A stretch of DNA of 64,000 nt. Origin: Quercus robur. Taxonomy: Eukaryota > Streptophyta > Magnoliopsida > Fagales > Fagaceae. Shown here in pieces: positions 22,419 to 35,344 of the stretch. Location: NCBI RefSeq assembly GCF_932294415.1, contig NC_065538.1, positions 15,433,830 through 15,497,829 of the forward strand, written 5' to 3'. The notes beneath the pieces were generated by a model, which was not told where the DNA came from, ran no database searches, and saw nothing but the letters and a program-made list of their open reading frames with translations. Within the stretch, counting starts at the first letter, position 1; the number at the start of each line of letters is the position of its first letter. The translations under genes and the position numbers were made by a program.

Positions 22419-22782
22419 TTCTTTTTTACCATTAAATTGTGACTTATTATTACGCCATTTGTGGTCTAAGGCCAAAAAAAGGACGATGTCCCATATAGCA
22501 TATCTTATATCCATTTCGTAACCTACAATGAGTAGTCTCACTATGACAACAAGGACATGCCAAATTTCCCTTTGTACTCCAACCGTAAATAACAGCATAT
22601 GCAGGAAAGTCATGGATAGTCCATAACACTACTGCTCTCATTTGAAAGTTCTCTTTTGTTGAAGCATCATACGTACACACCCCATCTTCCCACAATTCTT
22701 TCAGCTCATCAATCAACAGCCTCAAGAATACATCAATGTCATTCCCAGGACTCTTTGGGCCTAGTATAAGTAATGACATCAA
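22419..22782 (-). pseudogene. CACTA TNP2 transposase fragment
   Basis: The minus-strand frame from 22782 reads LLILGPKSPGNDIDVFLRLL, IDELKELWEDGVCTYDA, then AVVLWTIHDFPAYAVIYGWS and GNLACPCCHSETTHC, ending with YMGHRPFF. This is the middle of the TNP2 family transposase (PF02992). The frame stops near 22450, and the reading continues beyond the retrotransposon at 17218 with WLSGDDELK-type sequence. The N-terminal part is absent: 415-bp array sequence begins at about 22783, so this end was lost before or during decay. Confidence 0.9.
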
Positions 22783-25700
22783 TTTTAATTAGTCCTTATC
22801 TATTTTGATGTTGCAATTGAGTAAAGAATTTTGGTGAAAATTTTTCCTATAAAAGAGAGTGTCACATGACACCTCATGCTTTCCCACATGAGGTCTCTGC
22901 TTTTATATGTAATATATTAGAGTTAGCATAAGTTATTTATGGTATCATATTAATGTTTTGTTGGCTTATGGAAATATTAGAAAATTTTTATGATATCATG
23001 TGTATGTTAGTAGATTATGATAGTGGTAGGTTAAATGAAATATCATTCTAATAAATTTTAATATCATATTTATGTGTATTTCCAAGAAATATGCATATTT
23101 TATTACTTAATGAATCCTCATATCTAATGTGGTGCTTGAGAAATGTCCTGATACAGTGAATTTAAGAAAATAAAGAGTTCTTATCTATTGAATTTTAATT
23201 AGTCCATATCTATTTTGATGTCGCAATTGAGTGAAGAATTCTTGGGAAAAGTTTTATTGTAAAAGAGATTGCCACATGGAAGAACCCCATGCTTTCTCAC
23301 ATGTGGTCTCTGCTTTTTATATATGATTAGAGTTAGCATAAGTTATATTTGATATCATAATAATGTTTTGTTTGCTCATGGAAATATTATAAAATTTTTA
23401 TGATATCATGTTTGTGTTAGTAGACTATGATAGTGGTAGATTAAATGAAATATCATTTTAATAAAATTTTAATATGATATTTAGGTATATTTCAAGGAAA
23501 TATGCATATTTTATTGTTTAATTAATACTTATCACTATGTGGTGCTTGAAACATGTCCTGATATAGTGAATCTATGAAAATAAAGTGTTCTTATCTTTTG
23601 AATTTTAATTAGTCTTTATCTATTTTTATGTGGCAATTGAGAAGAGAATTTATGTGAAAAATTTTCTTGTAAGAGAGAGTGCCCTATGGTAGAACTCCAT
23701 GCTTTCCAACATGAGATCTCTGCATTTATATATGATACATTAGAGATATCATAAGTTATTTATGATATCATAGTAATGATTTTTGAGTTTATGGAAATAT
23801 TATAAAATTTTTATGATACCATGTTTATTTCAGTTGATTGTGATAGTGGTAAGTTAAATGAAATATCATTCTAGTAAATTTTTAATATGATATTTATGTA
23901 TATTTCTAAGAAATATGTATATTTTATCGTTTAATTAATCCTTATATCTACTGTATTTTTTTTTTTGGAGAAATAGTGTGGTGCTTGAAAAATATCGTGA
24001 TATAGTGATTCTAAGAAAATATAGAGTTCATATCTTTTGAATTTTAATTAGTACTTATCGATTTTGATGTGACAATTGAGTAACAAATTTATGTGAAATA
24101 TTTTCTTGCAAATTAGAGCACCACATGGCAGAACCTCATGCTCTCCCACAAGAGGTCTCAGCTTTTATATATGATGATAAATTAGAGTTAGCATAAGTTA
24201 TTTATGATAGCATACTAATGTTTTGTTTTCTTATGGAAATATTTTAAAATTTTTATTATATCATATTTTTATTAGTAGATTATGATAGTTGTAGGTTAAA
24301 TGAAATATCATTCTAATAAAATTTTAATATGATATTAATGTATATTTCAATGAAATTTGCATTTTTTAATTTTGAATTAATCCTTATCTCTATGTGGTGC
24401 TTGAAAAATGTCCTGATATAGTGAATCTAAGAAAATAAAGAGTTCATATCTTTTGAATTTTAATTAGTCTTTATCTATTTTGATGTGGCAATTAAGTAGA
24501 GAATTTATGCGAAAAAATTTTACTATAAAAGAGAGCGTCATAGGGCAGAACCTCATGCTATCCCACATGAGGTCTCTGCTTTAACATATGATACATTAAA
24601 GTTAGCATAAGTTATTTATGATATCATATTAATGTTTCGATTTCTTATGGAAATATTATCAAATTTTTAGGATATCATTTTTATGTTAGTAGATTATGAT
24701 AGTGGTAGATTAAATGAAATATCATTCTCATAAAATTTTAATATGTTATTCATGTATATTTCCAAGAAATATGCATATTTTATTGTTTAATTAATCCTTA
24801 TCTCTCATGTGGTGCTTGAAAAATGTCCTGATACAGTGAAAATAAGAAAATAAAGAGTTCTTATATTTTGAATTTTAATTAATCCTTATCTATTTTGATG
24901 TGGCAATTGAGTAGAGAATTTATGTGAAAATTTTTCTTGTAAAAGAGAGCGCCACATGCAGTACCTCATGCTTTGTCACATGAGGTCTCTACTTTTATAT
25001 GTGGTACATTAGAGTTAGCATAAGTTATTTATGATATTATGTTAATGTTTTGTTAGCTTATGGAAATATTTTAAATTTTTTATGATACCATATTTATAAT
25101 TGTAGATTATGATAGTGGTTGGTTAAATGAAATATCAATCTAATAAAATTTCAATTTGATATTTACGTATTTTTCCAAGAAATATGCTTATTTTATTGTT
25201 TAATTAATCCTTATATCTATTGTGGTGCTTGAGAAATGTTCTGATACAGTAATTTTAAGAAAATAAAGAGTTCTTATCTTTTGAATTTTAATTAGTCTTT
25301 ATCTATTTTGATGTGGCAATTGAGTAGGGAATTTATGTGAAAATTTTTCTTTTAAATGAAAGCGCTACATGGCAGAACCTCGTGCTCTCCCACATGAGAT
25401 CTCTATATTTATATAAGATACATTAGAGTTAGCACAAGTTATTTATGATGTCATATTAATGTTTTGTTAGCTTATGGAAATATTATAAATTTTTTTTGAT
25501 ATCATGTTTATGTTAGTTGATTATGATAGTGGTAGGTTAAATGAAATATCATTCTAATAAAATTTTAATATGATATTTATGTATATTTCCAAGAAATATG
25601 GATATTTTATTGTTTAATTAATCCTTATCTCTAATGTGGTGCTTGAAAAATATCTCGGTACAGTGATTCTATGAAAATAAAGAGTTTTTATCTTTTGAAT

Positions 25701-25832
25701 TTTAATTAGCCTTTATCTATTTTGATATATCAATTGAGTAGAGAATTTACATAAAAAAATTTCTTGTAAAGGAGAGTGCCACATGGCAGGTCCTCTTACT
25801 CTCCCACATGAGGTCTCTGTTTTTATATATAA
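22783..25832 (+). repeat. AT-rich tandem array, right block (about 7 units of 415 bp)
   Basis: The landmark AGTTAGCATAAGTTATTT recurs near 22920, 23333, 23750, 24185, 24601, 25013 and 25428, a spacing of 412-435 bp, all in one orientation. Each unit also contains an inverted repeat such as CCTCATGC...CACATGAGG (24551-24572). Units differ from one another by many substitutions and small indels. No coding frame is shared. The block starts mid-unit at 22783, continuing the left block, and ends where a Helitron is inserted at 25833. Confidence 0.9.
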
Positions 25833-26995
25833 CTAGTGTTTAACCCGCGCAATGCGCGGGATCATTTAAAATCTCTTAAGTATAAGAAAATACAGCTGAT
25901 TGCTTTTAATATATACTATACATTGTAAAGACACTTAGTCATCACAACCCTATTTTTGATGGTATTTACGAAGGATCCTGACAAATTACATTGAAATAAA
26001 CAGACATGTTTTTTAGTGTATAACTAACCCTCCTAAAAAACTTAAATCAAAACCAACCCAACCAAAACACTCTGAACTAACTCATATTTCTTAGTTCGTA
26101 ACGAAATTAAAGGGAAAAAAAAAAAAAAAAAGATAGTAACGTTCAATTTCACTTATGTTGTACTTAATTCACCAAAATGACTCAATACAGCATCATTTAC
26201 ATATTCACTAAATTATTGACAGCCTTGTTCTAAATTAAGTGTTAACAATTCCAAATTAGCAATTGGTACACAGGAATAAAGTAATATAGATTTAAAAATA
26301 AAAATAGAAACTTCATAAAAAAATTTATAAACTTGAATCACAGTAGATTTAAAATGTACTTGAAAAATGTGATATTCTTATGTACCATTCCTATGAACCA
26401 CAATGAACAAAAGATTTCAATTTTAACTAAAGAAAAAACTGCTTGTGGAGGTAATCTGCTTTGATGCAGTAGCTGAACAAAAATAATTGTCAACACATCA
26501 TACTTCTTACTTTACAACAGAATAATAGGGGAAAATGTAATTTTTGGGAATATACAATGGCCTTATTGAATGTAATTTTTGTGATTTCTAATCTTTAAAT
26601 GTCGTCCAAACTCAGGACCTTTGAGTTTTAGATACAAAAGTATATATATGTCAAAAGAAAGACTAAAGCAATCAGGTTTGTTCTTTGTTTTCGTTCTGAG
26701 AATCCAATTGACTTTGTTGTTGGCAAGCAGATCAACTTCAATAATTTGTTGTTTAACATGACAAATAACCTGTAAAATATTTAATTTCTAAGTGTGAATC
26801 ATGTTGGTAGCCATAAGTACAGGACTGGTATTATAGTAGGGATGTTAGGCAATTTTTTATTTAATTAGGTAGCATAACCATTATTTGAATGAAAGTTATA
26901 GATCTTGTTGCCAGAGCACATGCTCTTGGCCTACAGGTTCATATATTTTATTGGTGCAGTAGAATTTTTAGCAAATTAAAATAAGTATATGTAAA

Positions 26996-27184
26996 TCAAT
27001 CAAATGTTTGATACGCCTTTGCAGCTTCAGTTTTGTGGTCATGCCACATTGGCTGCTGCACATACAATCTTTGAAAGTATTCTACAGTATGAAACTCAAA
27101 GAAAAAGAGGTGTGCTCCAACCAAACATGATCTACTAAATGAATTACAAACAATTTCTGTCAATTTAATAGTAATTACATTCAT
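26996..27184 (-). CDS. 62-codon frame conserved between Helitron copies (function unknown)
   Basis: This short minus-strand frame matches the frame at 59188-59376 in the other Helitron with only about four amino-acid differences over 62 residues. It contains SCLVGAHLFFFEFHTVEYFQ and ends in YVQQPMWHDHKTEAAKAYQ. I do not recognise the family. It may be a captured host exon; a CAG acceptor-like sequence lies inside it just before CAGCCAATGTGG. Translation is not shown, and the conservation may simply reflect a young age for both copies. Confidence 0.35.
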   Translation of the reverse strand: MNVITIKLTEIVCNSFSRSCLVGAHLFFFEFHTVEYFQRLYVQQPMWHDHKTEAAKAYQTFD

Positions 27185-29058
27185 TGTTTTATAAATGAAA
27201 ATTCACCTACCAGCAACCATAGAGTTACAACAACAAAAATATATTACACTTTCAGATTTCAAAGTCTTACAATTTTAATCGCTATTCAAAAACAGTAGAT
27301 CAGGTAGGATGGAAAACAGTTTGAAATAGTGATAATGCTTTCTTTTTTTTAGCGCTCTGTCTCCCCTTGAATAGTAAGCAGTAAGTCATTGGTTTATTTT
27401 CAATAATAAGTAAAATGGGCTGAAACTGCTGTTTTTGTTAGGATGACAGCAAGTACAGACTGGCAGTTAATGAGTCCCCTATTAAAAAAAATGAACCTTA
27501 AGATCAATAGGATGCCAAAAAAAGAAAAAAAAGAAAAAGAAGGAAAGTGTAATAAGCAGGAAATCAAATGGTATCAAATTATTTTGCTCAATCAATCCAA
27601 AGAAATATAAAAAGCAATACAAATTCTGTTAAGTTCAAACAGTAATATAATAATTGATAAGAAGTAAATTACAGTCCAAACTCTAGCCATGGTTTAATAG
27701 TTTAGGAAGTTGTAGATATGAAGTTCGGATTTCTTTTTTTTCTTTTCAAGTGAGGGAGGGGAGAGATATGAAATCAGGTTCACCCAATGAGGAAACAGGA
27801 CAGTGCCACCAACCGACAAAGCTCATTGTTAACTTTGATTTAATTCGTCAAAAAAATTAAACAGAATTAGTTGAAGGCCAGTTACCTGGAGTCTCTAAGG
27901 TCAATATTGTAAAGTCCTTTATCCTCTCAACAAAAATCATTCGATTTTCCACTGAGCAGTTGATATATATGGAAATGCAGTCTTTAATTTCCCAAGCTGC
28001 TTCTGATGTAATATTTGTAAACTCTTTTATCCTCTCATTTGAAACCTTTCGATTTTCCACTGAGCAGTTCATATATATGGCCCAGAACAACACAGAAGTT
28101 AAGGGCAATCCATAGAAGAGAGATAAACCAACATGTTCTGCATGAAGTAAGAATAAATGAATTAGTTCATTTTCTTCTTTTACACTAAGATTTTCCCATT
28201 ATCAGTACTCTTCTTGTTACTACTAAATCTGAGATCTCTTATTAAATCTGAAATGTTTTAGATAATCCTTTCAAGCATTGTATTACAGCAGATATTAGTT
28301 TTTCTTGTCATTGGATACCTTATCAGATTTAGACCGTCATGCTGACTGGGAAGTAACATACTGTAGAGTCTGAAAAAAATTTGTTTGATCAAAATTCACA
28401 GCTTTTTGCCAATACAGAATTGTAATATTCCCAGCATTAACTCTCATCTACAATAAGATGTGATCAATTTCCCCTTGATGTTTAACCATATAAGGCCGAA
28501 GAAAGAATTATAAACATATAATGTTCCCTGGAAACAATTAAAAATACTTATGTCAAAGAAAATGTTAGGAATGTATAAGTTAATTAAACAAAATAGTTCT
28601 ATAAGTTGAAGATGCAGATATGAAAAAAAAAAATTAGATTTCTGTATCCATTTTTTTTTTAATATTATTTTTTGTTTAAAAAAAAATTAAAACTTACCTA
28701 TTAGTCAACCAAGATCATAGCAATATTGATCAGATCATGGTTGTTTGTTACGTTAACTGCATCTCACATTCTTTGATATCTGCTTCAAAGTTTTGTACTT
28801 CGTTGCGATATGAATCTGTAATATTAGAACATTTTAAACATTAGTAAAGTTTATATATAACAATGGAGTAAAGTTTTGTACTTCTTTGTTTCTCATTGTC
28901 CTTAATAACAGTAAATAATTAAAGATTATAACTTGAGGCCAAAACATTGAAAGAAAGAGAATAAACGTCCGGATTTTTATTCAAATTCAAATAACAAAAA
29001 ATAGCAGTGAGGATGTGAAATAAGAACTGAAATTAATGATTACATAATCATCACAAAA

Positions 29059-29103
29059 GAAATTCAAATCCTTCAAAACCAACACAATTTAATCATTGAG
29101 CTA
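29059..29103 (-). other. tRNA-like (box A/box B) relic in Helitron copy 1
   Basis: On the minus strand TAGCTCAATGA (29103-29093) resembles a polymerase III box A, and GGATTTGAATTTC (29071-29059) resembles box B at tRNA-like spacing. The same pair occurs in copy 2 at 60296-60340. The arms do not give a complete cloverleaf by eye, so this is a relic of a tRNA or SINE head, not a tRNA gene. Confidence 0.35.
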
Positions 29104-30352
29104 CACTGAATAGTAAAATTTAACAAAAACAAATAAGCCAAAATTAATAATTAACCCCCAATTGATTCTCCAAATAAAAACCAAAAACCCTTAATTTTTT
29201 AGTTTAAAGAAAACTTTACAGGAAGCAATTCCGGTAGTCTGATAGTGGATGGAGGCTTACGGTGATGACAGAACTTGTGGTGGTGCCCCTTTCTCAATCC
29301 ATGGCGCATTAACTTAACAGTCTAATGATTATTCTTCCTATTCTTCCAAAAAAAAATCCAATCGGTTGATCTCTCTGAACTCTGTGACTAACCGACTCTC
29401 TCTCTACCGTTCTCGGACTTTTGGCCTCTAAACCTTGATTATCCAAAGCCAATTGTAAATACGCTAAAGCTAAACCAAAATCGAACACAAAATTAATTGA
29501 ATCCAAATACTCCCAAAAGTTTTTAGTATTCTGAGAAACTAAATCAAATCAAAACCTAATGTAACCCAAATACCTAAATACAAATCAATTCAACCAAATT
29601 TCTCAAAACTGTCAAAACCTATGGGACGTTTGATCGTATTTAGCTTTGACGGATGCCGATTCCACTGGTTCGTAGAGTCTGAAGAGGAGATCGCTAGGGT
29701 TTTAATCGCAAAACAGATCTAGAATATTCCGTAAATTGACGGAAACAGGGGAAAATTATCCCGAAATCACAGAGAAGTTTCAAAACCGAATCAAACAACA
29801 AAAACTCATAGAGAGAAGGAGAGGGAGAGGGAGAGGGAGAGAGAGCAGAACGTACCTGGAAAACTCAAAAGGGGATAGCAATGGTCGGCCAATCGAATCT
29901 CCAGTGTGGCGCAAGTTTTTTTTTTTCTCCTAGCAGAGTTTGATGCGAAGAGATCGCCTCTATCGCAATATGGCTAGGGTTTTTTTACAGAGAAAAAATG
30001 TTAAAAAAGACTGATGTGAAGAGGGTAGCGTTTTTTCCTTTTTCCTGTATCACAATATTGGCAGGGTTTTTTAATTTCTACGTTTTTTTTAATTTCATAG
30101 AGATCGGTAGATATTTTTTACTTTCTACATTTTCTTTTTCCTTTAACAGCTTTTTTTTTTTTTTTTTTTTTTTTTGTTGTTAATATAAACAATTATAACC
30201 AAACGGTGTTAATTTTTTGAAAACAATATAGTGTATCGCTTTTTAAAGTTACACATGTCTGAATTTTAGATAGGGATTTTTCCTATTTGTCATTACCTCC
30301 TTAATTCTAGGAACTCATTTTCTCTCAGCTTCTGCTATTATATATATATAGA

Positions 30353-31740
30353 TATAGATATAGATATAGATATAGATACATTTGAGTTGGCATAATCCTA
30401 GAGGCCATTGAAATTAAATTTTATAGAAAAAAATATAGAAGGGTTCCAACTTGGGAGCTCTATAAGAATTAGAGTCTAGAACTTCATTTTAAAATTAAGT
30501 TTCATATTCTTCCAAGAAGTAAAAAAATGATTATGAGGAGATAGAAATAGGGATTTACCACCAAACTTTCTATAGATTACACAGCCAAATTGTCATGGAT
30601 TTCAATAATAACTTTTTCTATTTTATCAACGAAGCAACTATATTGGATTTTCTGGAATTCTCATTTAACTTCATCCAGCGGAGATGCCATGGTTGAAAAT
30701 CATACACAAACACAGATATTAACCCAACACACACTCAATGTTGCAACTCTAACACCCAAAACTAATCAAGAATTGAAGTGAAATGAATCAAAATACTCAT
30801 CTCATCTTCTTCATCACTAGGGTAATATAACATTGGATTGTAGAACTTTTTTTTATTCAATTTTAGTTTCGAAGAGATTGAGAGTCATCGTTGCATCAAC
30901 AAAAACTTAAAGAAACAAATATTTAGAATTAAGATATAGAAGAAAACAAATAGGGTAGAGACAAAAATCATGATATCATAACCTAAAGATTACTTCCAGA
31001 TAGTTTTGTTACCATAGTCAGCAATAGAGAGCATAGTGATGTGAAGGTCTATTAGCATTTTTGAGACTTAGAGTAGCCTTTTTCTTTATGCCTAACAATA
31101 TAAAGAGAAAAATATGACTTAATATAAAAAAGAAAACAAAACAAAACTATGTTTGCAAATTTTGGAGGTTATGCAATTAGTTTAAAACTTAAAAGTGCCA
31201 TTTGAATGTAGAGAAGAAACCTTTGAGGATAGCTAATAAAATTTGAGTACTAAAGCCTGAAAGTTCAATCCAAAACATAGAAGAGAGTCCTAGTAGTTCA
31301 TTGATTCTAAATATGAAGGAAACAATGTCAAAGAAATTCAAATTAACATCTTCCAAGATAGTACTGTACTTTTCCCACACATTATATATTCAGTATGTTC
31401 AATGTATTCACTGAGAATTTAAATAAACACAAAGACAGCAATATTAATACACCAAGACTTCAAATCAATACTGCTGATTAGTACAAAGAATCAAATTTAG
31501 AAAATAGGCTCTCGTATCATTGTCTATACATAATTTTTTGAAAAATTAAAAAAAACAAAGAAGTTACTTGTCAATTGAACTGACAGTGAAAAAGAGAAAC
31601 AAAATATCTCTATTCTACTTAAATCACTTACTATTGCAGGGAAGATATGGTGCCGACTCCTGAAGGTCTCGCTAGTAAAGTTGATTGTGGCCTTGCATAG
31701 GGTGGCCTTGCAGTTGGTATTAGTTTTATGGTCTCACCAA
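30353..31740. other. No recognisable gene
   Basis: A TATAGA microsatellite (about 30340-30378) and the tail of a 415-bp unit lead into AT-rich sequence. Short frames here have no family resemblance. Confidence 0.5.
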
Positions 31741-31744
31741 AAAC

Positions 31745-32350
31745 GTTCTTGGCTAGTGATAGGCAATATCGAATGCAAATCTGCAAAATCACCTACGCAA
31801 AAACAGAAAAAGGAGTGTGTTTAAAATGAATGATTTTTCAGTAATCATAATTGGTCAATTTAGATGGAGATGAATTATGAATGCAATTCTCCTACTTTAA
31901 GTCTGTAAAAATTACAAAATCATAAATGCCATACAAAAAATACACCAACTAATTTGATCTATTTGTAATAAAAATAGAATGAAGTATTTACGTCTAGATT
32001 ATGCTACTTACATCTAGAACAACATTAACATTGTTCATAGCACTATTTATTATTTGTAGCATGGGTTCTTGGTTTGTGATAGGCAATGTGGGCATGTAAG
32101 ATATACATTGGTGCATGGAAATCTACAAAATCACCTACACAAAAATAGAAGAGAGAGTTTAAAATTAATGATTGTGTAATAATCATAGTTTAGTTTAGAT
32201 AGAAATGAATTCTAAATGCAAGCTTGGTCTCCTCCTTTTTTGGGTCTATAAAATTTACAAAATCATAGATGCATTGCAAACAAACACCAACTGATTTGAT
32301 CAATCTATGATCAAATTAGAATGGAGTATATATGTTTAGATTATGCTATT
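31745..32350. repeat. Diverged tandem duplication, about 320 bp offset
   Basis: 31745-32010 and 32063-32350 share the order GTTCTTGG..TGTGATAGGCAAT, CAAAATCACCTAC, TTAGAT.GA.ATGAATT, TTACAAAATCATA and AACACCAACTGATTTGATC, ending in TTTAGATTATGCTA. The copies differ by many substitutions and one longer segment in the second. No coding sense is seen. Confidence 0.6.
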
Positions 32351-34704
32351 CTTTTTTATTTATTAAACAAATTAACAACTTTCCTAACACTTGAACAACA
32401 TGGACTTTTAAAAAGGAAAAAAGTGAGAGACCAACCACAACAAATTAATAGCTTTCTTGATATTTAGTTTTCTAAAAGTTGGCAATATCCTGCAAAGGTT
32501 TGCATTTTGAATTCAACTCCAAATATTTTCCTTGCTCATGGCCTTCAGTTGTTTTTGTATATAATACAACAATCATGCTCATTACTCAAAATTAGGACTC
32601 AGATTCATTAACTTAAAATTAGAAGCTTTTTAATGTAGCACCTATCAAAATGAATACTCATGGAAATCTCAATTTTCAATCAATCTTGTATTCCCAAAAT
32701 AGGGCTACATTGAACAAAGCGAAAATCTAAGAGGCAAATGAATTGCAATCTGCACTTCAATTTTCTATGATTGGACAAAGACATAGGAAATGAAAAGATG
32801 AAAAAAAATGAAATCAACAAAGAGAGATATAAGCAAGAATCTACCTTAAAAACCCTATCTCTTCAACTGAAATTTAGCAACCAACATTAGGAAAGAATTA
32901 TAGTTGGATTCAAAATTAGAACAACATATATTATAGTACTTGCAATTCATGTTGATATAAGAGTCTTAGGATGCTCAGACTATCCTATGACAAAACTTAA
33001 AATTCAATGAAAAAGATGGCATAAAGAAACTGAAACAAATCCTCCAACAATGACAAAACCATAACCTAAATAAAGAAAACTTTAAAATCTCACAATCTGA
33101 AATAAAACAGAAAATTATCTAAATAAGAAAAGGGTACGAAGAAATGAACTTGATGCATAATTTTGTAGCGTTTTTTATTATGTTAGAATTAAATGATTTC
33201 AAATATAAGGGGCAAATGAAAAGATAAAGAAAATCTTACGAAAATCTACCAAACAGGGAAAGATATTCTAACCAAAAAAAAATAATCGACAAAACAGAAA
33301 CCAAGAAATTGGAAAAATAAAATGGGAAATCAAGTTACCTTTAACCTTGATTCAAAATTTTTTTTTTTTTGGGCATAATACCCAATGTCTGGCACAAAAA
33401 CATGGTATACTATGATTGGAGAAAAATAATGGAAATAAGAAATTAAATGGAATCTTAACAACAGTGAATAGTGTAGAAGGAATAAGGCATAAACAATGTA
33501 AGAATGGAAACTTTGTTGCTACAGGAAAGGAACAGCACAAATGTAGGAGAAGAAACTATACAACATGAAGGAAAAAAAGAAAGAAACTATACAACAGGAA
33601 AAACTAATTTGAACCACAAATTTAAAACTATCTTAACATTATGACAAAGTTTTGATTGAAATTAACAGAACCCACTACAAGCTCCAAACCCATCAATTTA
33701 AAAGATAAAACACTCCCAAACAAAACCCTAAATCATACTTAACAGGAAAACTTATAAATTTGTCCTGCCAAAGCTAAATGCAAAATAAATAGTGTCAGTG
33801 TAAATTTATACGATTACTATATAGCAAACCTATAAATTTACACGGTTATATATGGATTAGCGTGGGTCATTTTTGTGCAAAATTGTGTAAATTTTACACA
33901 TTTTTCTATTATACACTCATTAAGGTGAGTGCTCTAACAATGGAAAAAAGAAATACTCTTTCTTTATTTCATATATAGGCTTCTTATTACTTTCCTTTTC
34001 CTCTATCTATAACAACAGCACCACCACCTTTGCAAATAATTGGATGTCCTGGTTATTGGCTTCTTAGCTTTAGGAGCATCATAATTATAGAATGATTTCT
34101 ATCCTAACATAGCTAGCTCCTAGCATTCCATCCAAACCTTTCATATCAACCTGGAATGAAGGGCTTTTGTTTCTAATTTTTTCATAAGAAGATGAACAAA
34201 ACTTTAATATTGAAAAGCACAAATTGAATGAAATTATAGAGAGATATTTGAGAGAGAAAGAAAGAGAGAGAGAGACATGGAGGTTAAGTACAGTACCATG
34301 TAACTGTATCCTTTTGGTTCTTTGATTTGGTAGGACCAAACTCCCAACTCTTTAAAATCACCATTTCTCATTAACAATAATTTTCTCAAAGAAAAAATGT
34401 AGTCATATTTGCAATTGACATATGCATTAAGTATTACATAAATAAATCCACACTCATACTCAAATTAATAACCAACCCCCGTTCTCCTCCAAACAAATCA
34501 CACACAAATAGTGCTTCAAAGGAAATTAATTACCAAAGCCTTAATTATTTTTTTCATCCAATTCAAAACCAAAGCCTTAATCATATGTTAGCAGCAAATT
34601 TGGAAATAAAATTTAAAACTTTAACAATAATATTTTGAAAGTTAAGATGGTGGCTTGAAGTTGTAAAATAGGGTGACACTGGTTTAACAGTGGTAAATTT
34701 CCTT

Positions 34705-34740
<36 letters not shown>

Positions 34741-35340
34741 AGAGGAAGGAATTAAACATTTAAAAAAAACCACAAAATAAATTAGAAAACAAATAGAAAG
34801 TCAAAGGTTATATACGCCAAAGGAAAGCATCCAAAGGAGGAGCATAACCCCATCAATTAACTATGCATTCAAAGTAATAGTATTTGAATAGGAAAAACAA
34901 TCATGAGAAAGCAATTAACTAGGAATTGCCTAAACTAATGGCAGAAACAATATTTGAAGAAGGGAAAAAATTACGTTATGCTAACCCTGGGTATAGATTG
35001 TTGAAGAAAATTCAAATAAGATATATGTAAAGAAACATCTAGAAGAAGTCCTATAAACGAATAGAAAAAAGAACAGAATAACTCATATAAGTAATGCGTA
35101 AAAGAATAAGTACCTGTTTAGTGACAGATTATTGTATAGAAAGAAGCGGCATCCAGCAACGTAGATATGGTTGGTAGCATAGTATGCAGATTGTGAAATT
35201 AATCACATAACAGCCCTGAACCATTTCAATCCTAAAATCCAAAACAAAGACAAATAAAAAAAAAAAAGTTTCTAACACAAATATCTAAATCAATCGATCC
35301 AACCAAATATCCAAACATAAAGCATATTTAACAATCAATT
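32351..35340. other. No recognisable gene; AT-rich, CT microsatellite
   Basis: I see no coding or transposon signature that I can support. A (CT)n tract of about 29 bases lies at 34709-34737, and a short palindrome TGTGTAAA-T-TTTACACA lies near 33883-33899. Confidence 0.45.
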
Positions 35341-35344
35341 AAAA

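Larger units (their letters stand above)
25833..30352 (-). mobile_element. Non-autonomous Helitron, copy 1 (4.5 kb)
   Basis: Read on the minus strand it starts TCTATATATATA...GCAGAAGCTGAGAG and ends with a hairpin CCCGCGC-att-GCGCGGG, followed by TTAAACACTAG. The bases flanking it are A (5') and T (3'), so it has the Helitron signature: TC start, short terminal hairpin, CTRR end, insertion between A and T without duplication. It aligns along most of its length with 56633-61837. No Rep or helicase sequence is present. It lies in the last unit of the 415-bp array: ATACATTTGAGTTGGCATAA continues the unit after 30378. The 5' boundary may be off by a few bases because a TATAGA run follows. Confidence 0.85.

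Noticed and set aside
22783..25832. CRISPR array
   Set aside because: Units are 415 bp, diverged throughout and lack the short-repeat/unique-spacer pattern; the sequence is plant nuclear DNA.
29059..29103. A functional tRNA gene
   Set aside because: Boxes A and B are recognisable, but acceptor, D and T arms do not pair convincingly by eye, and the sequence is repeated inside a transposon.
33352..34339. Short minus-strand frames at 33.4-34.3 kb
   Set aside because: Low-complexity Ser/Phe/Leu-rich translations without homologous motif or splice context.
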